Below are positions 35,246 through 46,449 of a DNA stretch of 64,000 nt, piece after piece (position 1 is the stretch's first letter; the number at the start of each line of letters is the position of its first letter). This DNA comes from Datnioides undecimradiatus (lineage: Eukaryota; Chordata; Actinopteri; Lobotiformes; Datnioididae): NCBI GenBank assembly GCA_008933995.1, contig WARS01000071.1:1437780-1501779 (forward strand), written 5' to 3'. A program made the position numbers and the translations under genes. The notes under the pieces are model-generated. The model did no database searches, was not told the origin of the DNA, and worked only from the letters and a program-made list of their open reading frames with translations.

Positions 35246-36500
35246 GAGAAATTAAGCAGCGACACGGATGAAAGGGTGGAAAATGGACCCGGAGCCTGGG
35301 ATCTGGCAAGTTGAGTCACTTTAGGGACCTGAGTCTGATCTGCACATGGGGTCGGAGGAAAGGGAGGGAGAGTGGCGAGAGCGAGGGTGTTAAACAATGG
35401 ATGGACGGAGACGGACAGGAGGAGGAGGAGGAGGAGGAGGAGACGAGAGGATGTCGGGATGAGAGTCCACTAATCTGTTTGACCCACTGCCTCCTTCTCT
35501 CCCCCATCTCCTCTCCTCACTCCCCCGTTAGTTTTCCTGGAACATCTGGAATATCAGCGGTCACAGACGATGCCGAGCTCAGCGTGTCAGCAGATCAATA
35601 TATTGGTCCATCTACCCCCCCACACCATTTTGTTCTCCTTGTTTCCACACTCCTCCTCCTCCTCCCTCTCGTCCTTTCCCCATTTCCCTTCCCCTCTCTT
35701 CAGTTTATCCCCTGTGGAGGGGACCTGTAATGTCAGCTCCATCTCCTGACAAGCCCTCTTTATCGCTTCGCCTTTCTCTGCTGCACAAGAGGCTCCGGGA
35801 GGAGGCGGCCTCGGCACTCGGCTGCTCGGCTGCAGCAGACAGGAGCCTCTCAGGCGGGCGGGTCAGTAGCGTGGAGGGGATCTGCTGTGGATGTGTCTCT
35901 GCAGCCTCGGGGGTGAGGAGGGGGATGAGAGGATGCTCGCTGGCCAGGATGGAGAGGTGGTGGAGGGGGCTCTTCTAAAGAGCGCGGCCCCTTGGAGCCA
36001 GAGTGATGTGGAGAGGAGTGGAGTGCACACTCACTCACACACACTCACTCACACACACACCCGCAGACCTCTCAGAGAGCGGAGGAACAGTGGTGAAATG
36101 AGTCTGTTTGCAGTTGCAGGCAGATCTGGTGACCCAGCTCCTGTCCAAGGTCCTGGATCCTGTAGCACTGGCTGAATAAATCCACACTGACAGCTGGAGT
36201 CAAGGTTAACCCGGCTGCAGAGCGCCGCTTTGCCACCAGCTCTTCATTCTGCAGCTGTCGGCTGAAAAACACACATCTCTGACGAGAAAAGGAAGACTCT
36301 CTGAGAGGAGCGCGACGATCGCTCTCACAGCGACGCAGCGGAGAGGCTGCAACATCTGAACTGCAGCTGCTTTACATCAAGACGAAAAGGCACAGAAACA
36401 GACGTTCATGAGCTGCAACGACTGAGGAGACCAGAACAAAAGCTGTGCTTCAAAACGTAAAGCTGCACCGCTCTTCTACTACTGCAGCCAAATCAGTAAA
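35246..36500. other. Non-coding GC- and pyrimidine-rich stretch
   Basis: Contains (GGA)n at 35419-35442, pyrimidine-rich sequence at 35490-35710 and a GC-rich patch at 35780-35980 with several CpGs. Open frames are present on both strands, but I see no family resemblance or convincing splice pair. Confidence 0.45.
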
Positions 36501-36504
36501 GCAG

Positions 36505-36560
36505 GGGGCCCAAACTGGGGTCCGTGGGCTGAAAATGGCCCTAGACAAGGTTAGAGTTTT
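36505..36560 (+). mobile_element. Possible hAT-type element end
   Basis: CAGGGGGCCCAAACTGGGGTCCGTGGGCTG resembles the CAGGGGT(N)CCAAACT..GGCCCGTGGGCC ends of hAT-type non-autonomous elements. No matching opposite end was located. Confidence 0.35.
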
Positions 36561-36950
36561 GAGTTTTCTGGCAAAAAACCAAAATATTACTGAAATAAAT
36601 TGTTAAATGTCTATATAATATTTCTGCTATTTGACTTTTGTGTGAGGTGAAAACGCTCTTTAATTATTTATTTATAAATATTACATATAATGGATGCATA
36701 ATTATCCATTATTTTGCAGAGGTTTGCACAGGAAGTTGAGCAATTAAGAAAACATGGTGCCAGTTTTTGCATCTTAAAACAGAACATATGATAAAAAGTT
36801 AATTACTGTTCGGTTTTGGTCGGGAAATGGAAAACGTTGGTTTCCCAGAAGTAAAAGCTGCAAGTTTCAGTCGTTTGAAGCTGCTCGTGCGTTTCCATCT
36901 CTGCAGGAGATGGTTTGGTTAAGATCAGAAGGTGACCTCAGATTTTATGC

Positions 36951-37174
36951 ATCTTCATCATCGTCATCATCATCTTCATCATCTTCATCATCATCATCAT
37001 CATCTTCATCATCATTATCATCATCATCTTCATCATCGTCATCATCATCATTTTCATCATCATCATCATCATCTTCATCATCGTCATCATCATCTTCATC
37101 ATCGTCATCATCATCATTTTCATCATCATCTTCATCATCTTCATCATCGTCATCATCATCATCTTCATCATCAT
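36951..37174. repeat. (TCA)n tract with TCG and TCT variants (~220 bp)
   Basis: A trinucleotide array, mostly TCATCATCTTCATCATCG-type, open in every frame. It reads poly-Ser/Phe, poly-His/Leu, poly-Met/Lys or poly-Asp/Glu by frame, so the long open frames are compositional. Confidence 0.95.
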
Positions 37175-37860
37175 CTCTGGACTCGGCCGTGAGGTTTTGG
37201 TCTGAGGTTCTCAGCTGAGTGGAGCAGAAAGGAGGAACAGCGCGGTGGTGGTCAGAAGCTCTTAAAAGTGATTTACTAGCTGCTCCTGAGCTGGACACTG
37301 GTGTGTGTGTGTGTGTGTGTGTGTGCGTGTGTGTGTGCGTGCGTGCAGGACCATCTGCTCTGCTCAATTGAGCTGCCTCCTCCAGTTAAATGCCCTGACA
37401 GCCTGCTGGTCAGGAAAACACCCACCTGATATTAACTCTGGGAGTCGTATCAACCTCGAGCTCTCGGAGCAGCAGCAGCTTCCTCGCCGTCGGAGGAAGC
37501 GCGGTCGCTCTCGGCATCGGCAGAAACACTAATAAAAGTTAAAAATACTCCGGCTTTCACATTCCTGAGCGCCGCGCTTCACGCAGGCTTTATTAAGTCT
37601 CATAGCAACAGCAGCAGCCGTGAAGCAGCGCTGCTCTGAAGGAGGCGAGGAAACATGGCCGCCTCACAGAGAGGGCTGCCCGCTTCCCGTCAGCGCAGCT
37701 GAGATATAAGAATCAGACGCAAACACCACACTGAGACAACCATCTCCTGTCCTCTGCAGAGCGATGCACAGATATCTAAACTTCCTGAAAACACAAGATT
37801 TCCTTTAATCTTTGTGTTGAAGCAAGCACAGTTCGTGATTTTGCAGGGATGCAGTCCTGC
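37175..37860. other. Non-coding stretch between two arrays
   Basis: GC-richer at 37430-37700 with some CpGs (for example 37480-37530). I see no exon that I can support. Confidence 0.4.
37303..37346. repeat. (GT)n microsatellite with CG interruptions
   Basis: GT array of about 22 bp followed by interrupted GTGC steps. Confidence 0.9.
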
Positions 37861-38105
37861 CTGCACTGTCCTGCACCGTCCTGCACTGTTCTGTGCCGTC
37901 CTGCGCCACCCTGCACCGTCCTGCACCACCCTGCACTGTTCTGCGCCGTCCTGCGCCGCCCTGCACTGTTCTGCACCGTCCTGCACCGCCCTGCACTGTC
38001 CTGCACTGTCCTGCACCGCCCTGCACCGTCCTGCACCGTCCTGCACCGCCCTGCACCGTCCTGCACCGTCCTGCACTGTTCTGCACCGTCCTGCACCGTC
38101 CTGCG
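37851..38105. repeat. 10-bp minisatellite, 24 units in exact register
   Basis: From 37861 to 38100 there are 24 consecutive 10-bp units with consensus CTGCACCGTC and variation only at a few positions (C/T at position 7, G/A at 8, T/C at 9, C/T at 10). No indel breaks the register. Because 10 is not a multiple of 3, three units make a 10-codon cycle, and several frames on both strands stay open through the array. Confidence 0.97.
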
Positions 38106-38310
38106 TCCACCAGGCAGATGATGCAGAACAACAGCTTATTATCTGTTAGACCCTGACTGACTCGGGTTGAAATCAAGCTTTTCTGTGGCCTGTGTGTGAA
38201 GATGTTGAGTTTGGTGAGGTGCTGAAGGCGCCGAGGGCTGTTTTTTAATTTGTGATTCATCTTAAATTTACGCCATCGTCTGCCATCAGATAAAAGTGTA
38301 TTTTAACTAT
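38106..38310. other. Unique non-coding spacer
   Basis: Nothing recognised. Confidence 0.4.
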
Positions 38311-38314
38311 TTTA

Positions 38315-38535
38315 GGCCTGAAATTAATCCATTAATTTGTTAATTATTATTGATTAATCATCTAATCTATCAAACACCAGACTTCACAGCGATGTCCCGT
38401 CTTTTTACTAAATAATGACATTTTTCATTTTTCAGGCTTCAGTTTCCAACATTTCACTGAGTGAAATCAGAGCTTACATCTTTAGTAAAGAAGAGATTTA
38501 CCTTCAGTGTTGTTTAGAGACACAGTAAATATATT
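38315..38535 (+). repeat. Teleost interspersed repeat related to 51100-51250
   Basis: ATTATTATTGATTAATCATCTAATC is followed by TTCACAGCGATGTCCCGTC, TTTTCAGGCTTCAGTTTCCAACATTTCACTGA and TTTAGTAAAGAAGAGATTTACC. The same order is found at 51105-51335. Confidence 0.6.
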
Positions 38536-38890
38536 ATAATCACCTGAAATGTTTATGTTTATGTACAATAACACCTCCCTGAGAGTTTAAAACAGACAAG
38601 ACTCCGGGGACCCCTGAGTGCGACTCTCACAGATCCATCAGTCAGAGCAGTACCGGGCCCACCGGGTCGACCCCCGGTGTTACACCGCTGAGGCTGGTGA
38701 TGGGAGGAGGCTGCGCTGCCGGGCTGCGTCCTCGCTCTGAGGTCTAACTGAGCCGGAGCGCTGCCTCTCAGCTCCTCTGAGTGTTGTGGCATTTGGACGC
38801 CTACAACCGTCCTCTGGCTTCTATACGAGGTGCAGGGAACACGGTGACCTTTTAATGACAAGGCCTTATACACCATGCCACCTACTGCAG

Positions 38891-38891
<1 letters not shown>

Positions 38892-38940
<49 letters not shown>
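38892..38940. repeat. (CA)24 microsatellite
   Basis: Pure 49-bp CA array. Confidence 0.95.
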
Positions 38941-38942
<2 letters not shown>

Positions 38943-39790
38943 CAGCTGGCCCTCTCCAACCGTCTCATCTCCTGCCAGTTTCTTTCATTCAACCTCTTAC
39001 AGCCTGATCAGATATGCAGCCCGTCACCTCCTGCTGCAGCACTCAAAGCCTCAAAGCAGCGGTGCAAACGTGCTGATGTGCTTTAATGAAGGGTTTCTAT
39101 CAAAGCTACAAACAGCACAAATATATGTTAAAGCAAACAACTCATGATGTGTTATTGTGAGTTATGATTTCATTAGTTTAGCAGATTTAGCTGCATATAA
39201 AATCATTCTGCACATAAATATTTATAATAATTTAAGTTTCTACACAATCGCTGCTTGTTGGAAACATTAATCGGTGAAAGCTGAAGTTTGCTGACGAGCT
39301 CAGTCAGACAGAAACCGTTTCGATCCAGCTGCTGTTTTATTTTATTTTATCTGCAGCTTTTTGAGTGTTTGCAGAAGATAAACAGGTTTTCTTTACCTGT
39401 GACGACAGTTTAACAATAAAGAAGTTGGTGTGTAATCAGAATGAATGCAGCAAAGCAGTAAACTGGTGTAAACCTTCATGTGTGTGAGGATTTAATGTTT
39501 GTCTCTGCATTGTGTTGCAGCAAAATGCAAATCTTTGTATTCCTGGGGTTGACTGAACATCAGTTGAAGTGTTTTGCTATATTTAGAAAACATTTACAGT
39601 CAGACACGCCCCTGCTCTCCTTCAATAAAAGCAGTAACTTTACTTTAGAGACAGATCGGTGAGTGTGTTTGTGTTTATGTGTGGCTTTGGATCCAAACAA
39701 ACAACAACAACAACAACACAAAGACTTGATGGAGATTGGTTGGAGCACTTCCTCCCTCCTGCCACTGAACCGTCAACCCCCACTCACATC
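38941..39790. other. Unique AT-rich non-coding DNA
   Basis: No exon recognised. A small (AAC)n run lies at 39698-39717. Confidence 0.5.

Positions 39791-39791
<1 letters not shown>

Positions 39792-39847
<56 letters not shown>
39792..39847. repeat. (AC)28 microsatellite
   Basis: Pure 56-bp array; a second 26-bp CA array follows at 39902-39927. Confidence 0.95.
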
Positions 39848-39850
<3 letters not shown>

Positions 39851-40248
39851 GTCGCTCAGTTCTGGGTACGGTGCATTACAGTACCATTCATGGCCAAGGC
39901 CTCACACACACACACACACACACACACTTTTTCATATTTTTTACAGCGGCAGGTAATCGCTGTATCTGTACAACATTATGAAACAATACGTCTGTCTTCA
40001 AGGTGAGCGCTCATCACCGCAGGAAGCCTTTCAGCGCAGAGAGAGGGAGCAGAGTGGTGAAGCAGGCAGGAGAGAGGAAGGTGGGAGGAGGAGAGAGAGA
40101 CAAAGAGAAGCAGAGTGACAGCCGAGCGATGAGACGGAGGAAGAGTTAACGACCTCCAGTAACAGAACACGACCGGTTTCATCTCCTCTGACTTGATTTT
40201 TGTGGTTTTGTCAAAGATCAAACTGCTGCAAAGAGCTGAGACACCAGC

Positions 40249-40251
<3 letters not shown>

Positions 40252-40297
<46 letters not shown>
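40252..40297. repeat. (AC)23 microsatellite
   Basis: Pure 46-bp array about 670 bp downstream (in minus-strand sense) of exon X. Confidence 0.95.
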
Positions 40298-40299
<2 letters not shown>

Positions 40300-40970
40300 T
40301 CAGCCTCTCCTGCGCTGTGTGGGAATCCTCAAAATGCACCGATGCTGAGACGCTGACAGCAGAGTGCTCCTGTGAGAGCGTTCACAGAAGCCCAAGCTGC
40401 AGCATTCGATGTATACACACACAGATACTCAAATATAACCACTGCATCGCTCTGACTGTGTCAGATCACGGCGGTCTGACACAGTCCACAGAAACCCCTC
40501 TGCCCTCCACTGTCGCTGTCTGCATCCACCGATGATTCAGCCTCTGCAGACAACGACCCATGTTTCAGGGCTTCGGGTGCAGCCAGGTTGAGTCTTCCCC
40601 TCCGGTGCACGGGTGAACTCCATCTGAACTCACATTTTAACAAAGCTGCATTTTAGACTGATGGATTCTGGGATTGCATTCCCCCTCAATCCCGCCTGCT
40701 CAAACGTGATTGGTCAACACTACACGGACTAAAGCTGGAACACGGTGTAAGACACAGTAACTGATGCATCTCTGCAGAGCTGCGGCGCTGAAGCACTTAA
40801 ATAAAACTCTGACACACAGGCTCACACTCCCTCTGATGTGACGGCGCTGCTCGTAAACACCTGTCCGCCCTGGAGATGATCCAATCTCCAAAACGAAATC
40901 TTCAAACATTGGAGCAGCGACAACGTGACAATGGCGAGCAGATCGGATCGAAGCGGCGCCGCCTCCTTAC

Positions 40971-41124
40971 CGTCATCCTCCTTGCTGTGTGTGTTCTGGG
41001 GACTGTGGCGCATCCTGTCCCCTCGGCTCGCCGGGCTCAGGTCAGACGCTGCTCCCAGATCAGCCGCTAGCCATGTGGGCTCGCTCATGTCTGCCTCCTC
41101 CTCGCTGCTCAGTGAACTGTCATC
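40971..41124 (-). CDS. nol4l: nol4l-like exon X (acidic, MSEPTW segment), out of expected order
   Basis: This is a coding exon on the minus strand, 154 nt or 51 codons plus one base. It starts in phase 0 with DDSSLSSEEEADMSEPTW and ends RMRHSPQNTHSKEDD. The acceptor is tctcttgtgcccag|GAT and the donor is GACG|gtaagga. The acidic stretch, the MS-x-x-TW motif and the RM-x-SPQN-x-H motif match the central part of NOL4-family proteins. The Trp after Thr fits NOL4L better than NOL4. In human NOL4L a short isoform begins at the Met inside this segment, so the same Met here (after EEAD) could be a start in some transcripts (established knowledge, from memory). The oddity is position: in the protein this segment follows exons A and B, but here it is about 36 kb transcriptionally upstream of them. 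It could be a misplaced assembly block, a duplicated exon or part of another gene copy. Confidence 0.85.
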
Positions 41125-42870
41125 CTGGGCACAAGAGACCAAACGAGACATTTCACACGTTAGCTGCTAATTATTTACTGTGCGTTTGACGAAGACAAGC
41201 TGGATCTCAGAGACAGAGAAACATTCTGCGTGCAGAAGCCTTTAAACATCAGCGAGGCACTTTAAAATGTGTTGCTGCAGGTCACAGGTGACAGAAAAAC
41301 TAAAATAAAGCCAAAGTTACTGAAGAGTTGTTCATGCAGCCAACAGGTGGACGATTCACTGATTACACCTGTAAAACCTGCTTCTGCTCATCTCCAGGCA
41401 GCCTCCAGCCTCCATATTGCCTCTTTACAACATTAACAACAGATGCAGGACCAAACAATGCACACGTCTGCTTCGAACCTCAGAGCTGCAACGAATTCAC
41501 TGCAGGAACAAAACATCATGGCACACGTTTGTCTGCAAAGACCTAAATAACAGGAGCAACTGAACACAAAGGTGTGCCACAGAAACTCAAACTTCTGTTG
41601 TAACGTAATATGATCCAAAGCTCCTGTAACTGACCAACTTCAGCTCAGGAGTCGAACTTTGTTCTGCTTTGTGCCCAATAACCAACATCCTGCTTCACCT
41701 CCTTCACTCTTCAGTGACTTCAGGTCATTAAACAGGTGAAATTCATGAAAAGCATCAGGACCTTTAAATGGAAATGCCCCCCGCAGCAGCTTTAAGTGCT
41801 GGAGATACAGATATTTCCTCACTCGCAGGTGCTGAACATGACAAACTCTTCTCCAAACGACTGAGTGAGTGACATTAGTGTGATGCATCCTCTCGCTGGG
41901 AGCCAATCAGCCAAACCCTGCTTCCAAAACCACGTCTCTCGTCTGTAAACGTGCCTGCTCTGCCTGCAGCGCCGCAGAAATCCTCCTAAACTCAGATTAG
42001 CCACTTTTCCCATGAATGAAGCGGTTTTAAGCCATTTTGTAATCTCTCCATTCATCGCTTTGTCGGTGTCGGCATCCACGGGAGCAGCCGTGGCAGCTGC
42101 TCCGCCGCTTTAACCCAAACATCAGAGGGAAGAAGAAGCGCGAGGCAGGCAGGCGAATCAAACACAACATGCCAACTGCTGCTCGGTGTGTGTAGCACCT
42201 GCAGGCCTCGCTGGCAGCACCAACATCACACTGAGACGCTTTCCCTCTCAACTCCACGCCGCCTTCCTTCCGCCTCACAGACTTTTCCTCCGTTCAATCC
42301 AAAAACATGTTGGAAATGAACAAGCACAACCCTCCCCGCAGGTAACGAGACACTCTGCAGCTCCCAAAAGCTCAGAGTTTACATGAAAGGGAGATTGAAC
42401 TGCTGCTGGAGGAGCTGCTGACTGACAGAAGCAGAGCGGGAAGACCTCTGAGTGAAAATGGGACGGGGGAAGACGTGATGCAACTGCAAAGACACAAAAC
42501 GGTAAAAGTGCTTCGTCATGAGCCAAAGAGCCGTGCTCATCCTGAAGCTGCGGGACTCGATTTCATGAGCACAAGAGATAAAAGTCCAGGCTGTCACACC
42601 AATAGGTGAGGGAGCTACAAGCTAACGCTAACACGTTAACTGGCTGTCGTTGGTGGAGCAACAGAAACATTTCAGCGCAGGTCAGAGATGAAGTCTACAA
42701 CATGCAGCTCTGCAGAGATTTAGCTGCAGGGGTTTAATTTGACTTTATCTGCGACTAATCAGCTGATTAGTTCACCTCCAACCAAACCAGCTCCCACCTC
42801 TCTGCAGAAGCTGTCCAACACAGACGTGATTTCAGGGGAAACTGTTAAAACATTTGAATGTCCCAGTCTC
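41125..42870. other. Non-coding DNA upstream of exon X
   Basis: The minus-strand acceptor of exon X abuts this region. I searched it for the preceding NOL4-family exon (DYNMP..MKHMKLQ type) on both strands and did not find it. No repeat family recognised. Confidence 0.5.
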
Positions 42871-42873
42871 CAC

Positions 42874-42874
<1 letters not shown>

Positions 42875-42914
<40 letters not shown>
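42875..42914. repeat. (AC)20 microsatellite
   Basis: Pure 40-bp array, with a second short CA run at 42992-43008. Confidence 0.95.
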
Positions 42915-42916
<2 letters not shown>

Positions 42917-43014
42917 CCATAGCTGTTATCAGCATCTAAGGAGACCTGCACATTCAGTAATGAGGTCCTGAGTGCTACCACTGCCTTTTATCACACACAC
43001 ACACACACGGTTTG

Positions 43015-43880
43015 CAAACACTTGCAAACACTGCACAGATTAATGAAAGAGCACAGACCTCGATGACACTGACGCTGCGACGCAGTCAGCGGCTCTTTTA
43101 ATTCCTGCCGTCGCTCTAAAATCGGAGGCGGGCGGGTGAACGCGCCGACTTTCCCCGAGAATTCCCACGTCAGATTTTACATCCATGTCGGCCGCCGCTC
43201 GGAGCAGGGATACGATGCATAATTCAACAGTACACATGTGATGTTGGAAAATAAATTTAAAAAATAAAAATGCACAGCTCGTCATGAGAGCGGCTGTGCA
43301 ACAGAAGTGGATGAAGGGAGCGGAACAGAAAAGCACATTTAAAGATAAAATGTGTAACACTGCTGCATTAACATGTCTAAAAATGACCTTTACTGCACTG
43401 AGTGACGTGGATCAAATGAAATATCACAGTTCACGTGGGTAAAATCAAATAAAAGAGGAGCTAGAAATTCAGAAAGTCACATCATTTTAGTGTAACGCAG
43501 CTTTAAAACCCAGGAATAGACGACAGTTACTGGTACATCACAGTAATAATACATTATATTGTTCAAGGTGCGTTTGATTTAGTCACCTGTTGATGCCGTC
43601 ATTTAACTTCCAGGGACGGACGGTAAGTGATCAATGAGACTTTACGTTAACGGGGATTAAACTTAATGCATCGTCTGGTCTGTGCACCTTTCTGCCTGCA
43701 TCACATCAAGTTTGCATCTGCAGCAGCAGCTGACTACAACTCCCATGATCCCACGCTACCCTGTGACATCATCAACCTACATTTTCTTGTTTTTGTTTGG
43801 ATTGGGAGACCCGCAGCTGCAGACATCGCAAACTGTGCCTTTAAAGGCAAAACACGTAGACACGTCTGTTACATTTGTAT
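43015..43880. other. Non-coding DNA with a CpG-containing block
   Basis: A CpG-richer non-repetitive block at 43060-43215 stands out from the AT-rich surroundings. I see no supported exon. Confidence 0.4.
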
Positions 43881-43888
43881 TTACATTT

Positions 43889-43985
43889 ACAGCCTATACC
43901 AGGGTTGCTCAAACTGCGGCCCATGGGCCAATGTTGGTCCCAACATAACTCTGATTAGGCCCGCCAGATATTTCTTCCAAAAAAC
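43889..43985 (+). mobile_element. Possible hAT-type element end
   Basis: ACCAGGGTTGCTCAAACTGCGGCCCATGGGCCAATG and then AGGCCCGCCAGATATTTC closely resemble the ends of hAT-type elements, which begin CAGGGGTGCTCAAACTGCGGCCC. The opposite end was not located. Confidence 0.5.
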
Positions 43986-43989
43986 AATA

Positions 43990-44635
43990 AAGATATATTA
44001 GAAAATATAAAATGACAGGGAGAATGTGTGCAGGTGGTGATGGAGGTGGTGATGGTGGTGGAGGGTTGCAGTGGCCTCTGGGAGGTCATTCGGTTCATGG
44101 AGAGGTTTGGGGGTGGGGCAGACGAAGCCCAATCTGTTCCTGTGAATGTTTCCAGCTTTAAAATAAGAAGCTTTCCCGCTTCGCAGAGAAACAACAGCGA
44201 CTTTGAAAGAATCTCAAACTTTACCTTAAACTCTCTGCTGACGTGTGAAGCGACACAGACGCTGATTCACCAGCAGGAAAAGGGTTTCGCAGCCTCTCAG
44301 ATTCTTATTAATGACATCTTTGACAATGCTGTGAGATCAGTGTCGCCCATCATAACTATTTATTCCTCATGCAATCCTTCTGTAAACATCACACGACCCT
44401 TCAATGCAAACAAAACTCTGAAGGATCGTTCCCAACCTGGTGAAAGGCTCAACGTTAACTGAGTCTGTTAATGTAAATGTAAACATCCTCTTCTCTTAAA
44501 GCAACAAGACCGTCTGAAAGTTAACCTGGACGCTCAGTAAACGTTGATCTGAGCTCTATCTGCTGTCGCTGCACAATCAGTTAATAAACAAACTGCTGCA
44601 CAGGACTCCACAGTTTCTATTTAATGAAAAAAAAT
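43990..44635. other. Non-coding stretch, unsupported long open frame
   Basis: A 144-codon open frame on the plus strand (44028-44462) has no recognised domain and no splice context. It is probably chance or an old element remnant next to the hAT-like end. Confidence 0.4.

Positions 44636-44638
<3 letters not shown>

Positions 44639-44690
<52 letters not shown>
44639..44690. repeat. (GT)26 microsatellite
   Basis: Pure 52-bp array. Confidence 0.95.
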
Positions 44691-44691
<1 letters not shown>

Positions 44692-45960
44692 ATGCACAGC
44701 TACTGATGCAGCTCCTGCAGTGAGTCCATGTGGCAGCACTGACCCACATCTGTCCATTAGAGAGCTCTCTGAGGGGGTGTTTCCCCGGGTTCGTCACGCT
44801 GGATTAGCTTCCTCTCTGCAGCCAGGCAGCAGCCAGGCAGTGCGGCCGCACACGCCGACTGTAACTGGTAGCATCCAGGCGGGTCTGCAAACAGCAGAGC
44901 CACGCAGGGAGCTGTGTCATTACATTAGAGGGGCTTCAGTCCACAATGGAAGTCACTGTGTCACCCACACACACTCCTGCACAGTCGTCACGTGGTGCAG
45001 TTTCATGCGTCGACAAAAGGCAGCTGCTGCATAAAGAGGCGGTTTCTGCACCAAACACGGACTCATCTGAGTTCAGCAGTGTCTTCAGATCTGCGTTTTG
45101 TGACATCCAGAGCGTCTCGTTTGTTCTCTGACTCGTGTCCGTGTGTGTTGTGTTGATGTTGGAGGCTGGCAGCTTGTCAGGAGCACGGTTTCCTGAGGGA
45201 CAGGAGTCAGTTTCACTGCTCAGTCGACGTGAGTGAGTGGGCCGGGTTGGAATCATACTCAGGTCGGTTTTGCAGATAAAAAAACACTTTCTGTATTTTG
45301 AGCCTGTCGCTCAGTTTCTGTTTCAGACGCTGCCCATGTCTGTGCCACCATGAGGTCCATCCAGGACGTGTCTGTCATCTCCCTGGGTTCTGGTGAAACC
45401 TGCCTCCACAGCTTGACGACAACAAAAGCATCTTGGAATAAAACAGCAATACTGAGAGCACAGCTCTGCTGCTGCATTCACTGATTTTGCTGATGGTGGA
45501 CAGATCGATGCTATAGTAGCTGCTAACAGCTGCAAACGGTTGCCGTTAGCTAGTTAGCTCAGTTAGCTTCGCAGCCTCTACACTCGAGTTAAACTGTTGT
45601 ATCTGTCCATTCATGTTCTGTCGACACCAACAGAACATTAATTCTGATTTATGTCAAATAAATTATAATAGAAATAATAATAAATGGATTCGCTCAAGAT
45701 GTTTGAAGGACAGGCGGCTGAAAACGTTCCCATCATCAAACAGCTAAACACAGCCATCGACTGAAGGAAGGCAGGGTTTGAATTTTCATGAATTGTTATT
45801 GTTTCATTTGTTAGTGCATCGTCCTCGTGCTGCAGGAACTCTGTCACCTGATCAACACGCAGACACCTCAGGACCCAGTTTTATTTAACAGGTTTAAAAT
45901 AAAGCAATCGTGTGCACGGCGAATACTAATCACCGCGATCATCGTCTGTGAAGACAAATA
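44691..45960. other. Unique non-coding DNA
   Basis: No exon or repeat family was recognised. Confidence 0.45.
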
Positions 45961-46039
45961 ATCAGAGTTGGGACTTCTGCAGCTTCAGACGTGTTCATTT
46001 AAAAGATTCAAACCAACTTTAGCTCCTGGAATCAGAAAA

Positions 46040-46425
46040 ACAGCAGCAGCTCCTCGTTCCTCCCTGAAACAATGCTCAGGGAGCGAACAGAGCCGTGGAA
46101 CAAAGGCTCACAGGCCTCACAGCGAAACGCAATTAAAGAAATTAAAAAACTCAAGGAAACACTCCAGGTTTTTCAAGGCCTCCAATTCCAGGCTGCTCAA
46201 TTTCAAAACGGTGAACCTCCCGCTCGGCATGTTAATCAGCTCGGAGACTATTCTGAGGCCGTTTAATTCACCGCGGCCGAGCGCGAGAATCAACTCTGAC
46301 AAATGATCAAATGAGACCTTATTTTAATCTGCTCTTAATTCCTTTTCAATTACTATCATCACCAGCCCACATTAGCTCATTTTCAATTACCACATAATCT
46401 CAGCGCAATAATCACCGCCTGTTAG
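46040..46425. other. Candidate conserved non-coding element
   Basis: Non-repetitive block dense in TAAT/ATTA cores (CAATTAAAGAAATTAAAAAAC, CATGTTAATCAGC, GTTTAATTCACCGCGG, CTCTTAATTCC, TTTCAATTACC). It has no coding signal. This composition is typical of developmental enhancers; inference only. Confidence 0.35.
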
Positions 46426-46449
46426 CCTGCACCTCTTTGTCGTGGCGTC

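Noticed and set aside
36910..37367. Poly-Ser, poly-His, poly-Met/Lys and poly-Asp frames
   Set aside because: All come from the TCA trinucleotide array in different frames.
37690..38260. Overlapping frames on both strands with repeated GRCRTVQ or CTVLHRPAPS peptides
   Set aside because: A 10-bp repeat without stops is open in several frames; this is not evidence of a protein.
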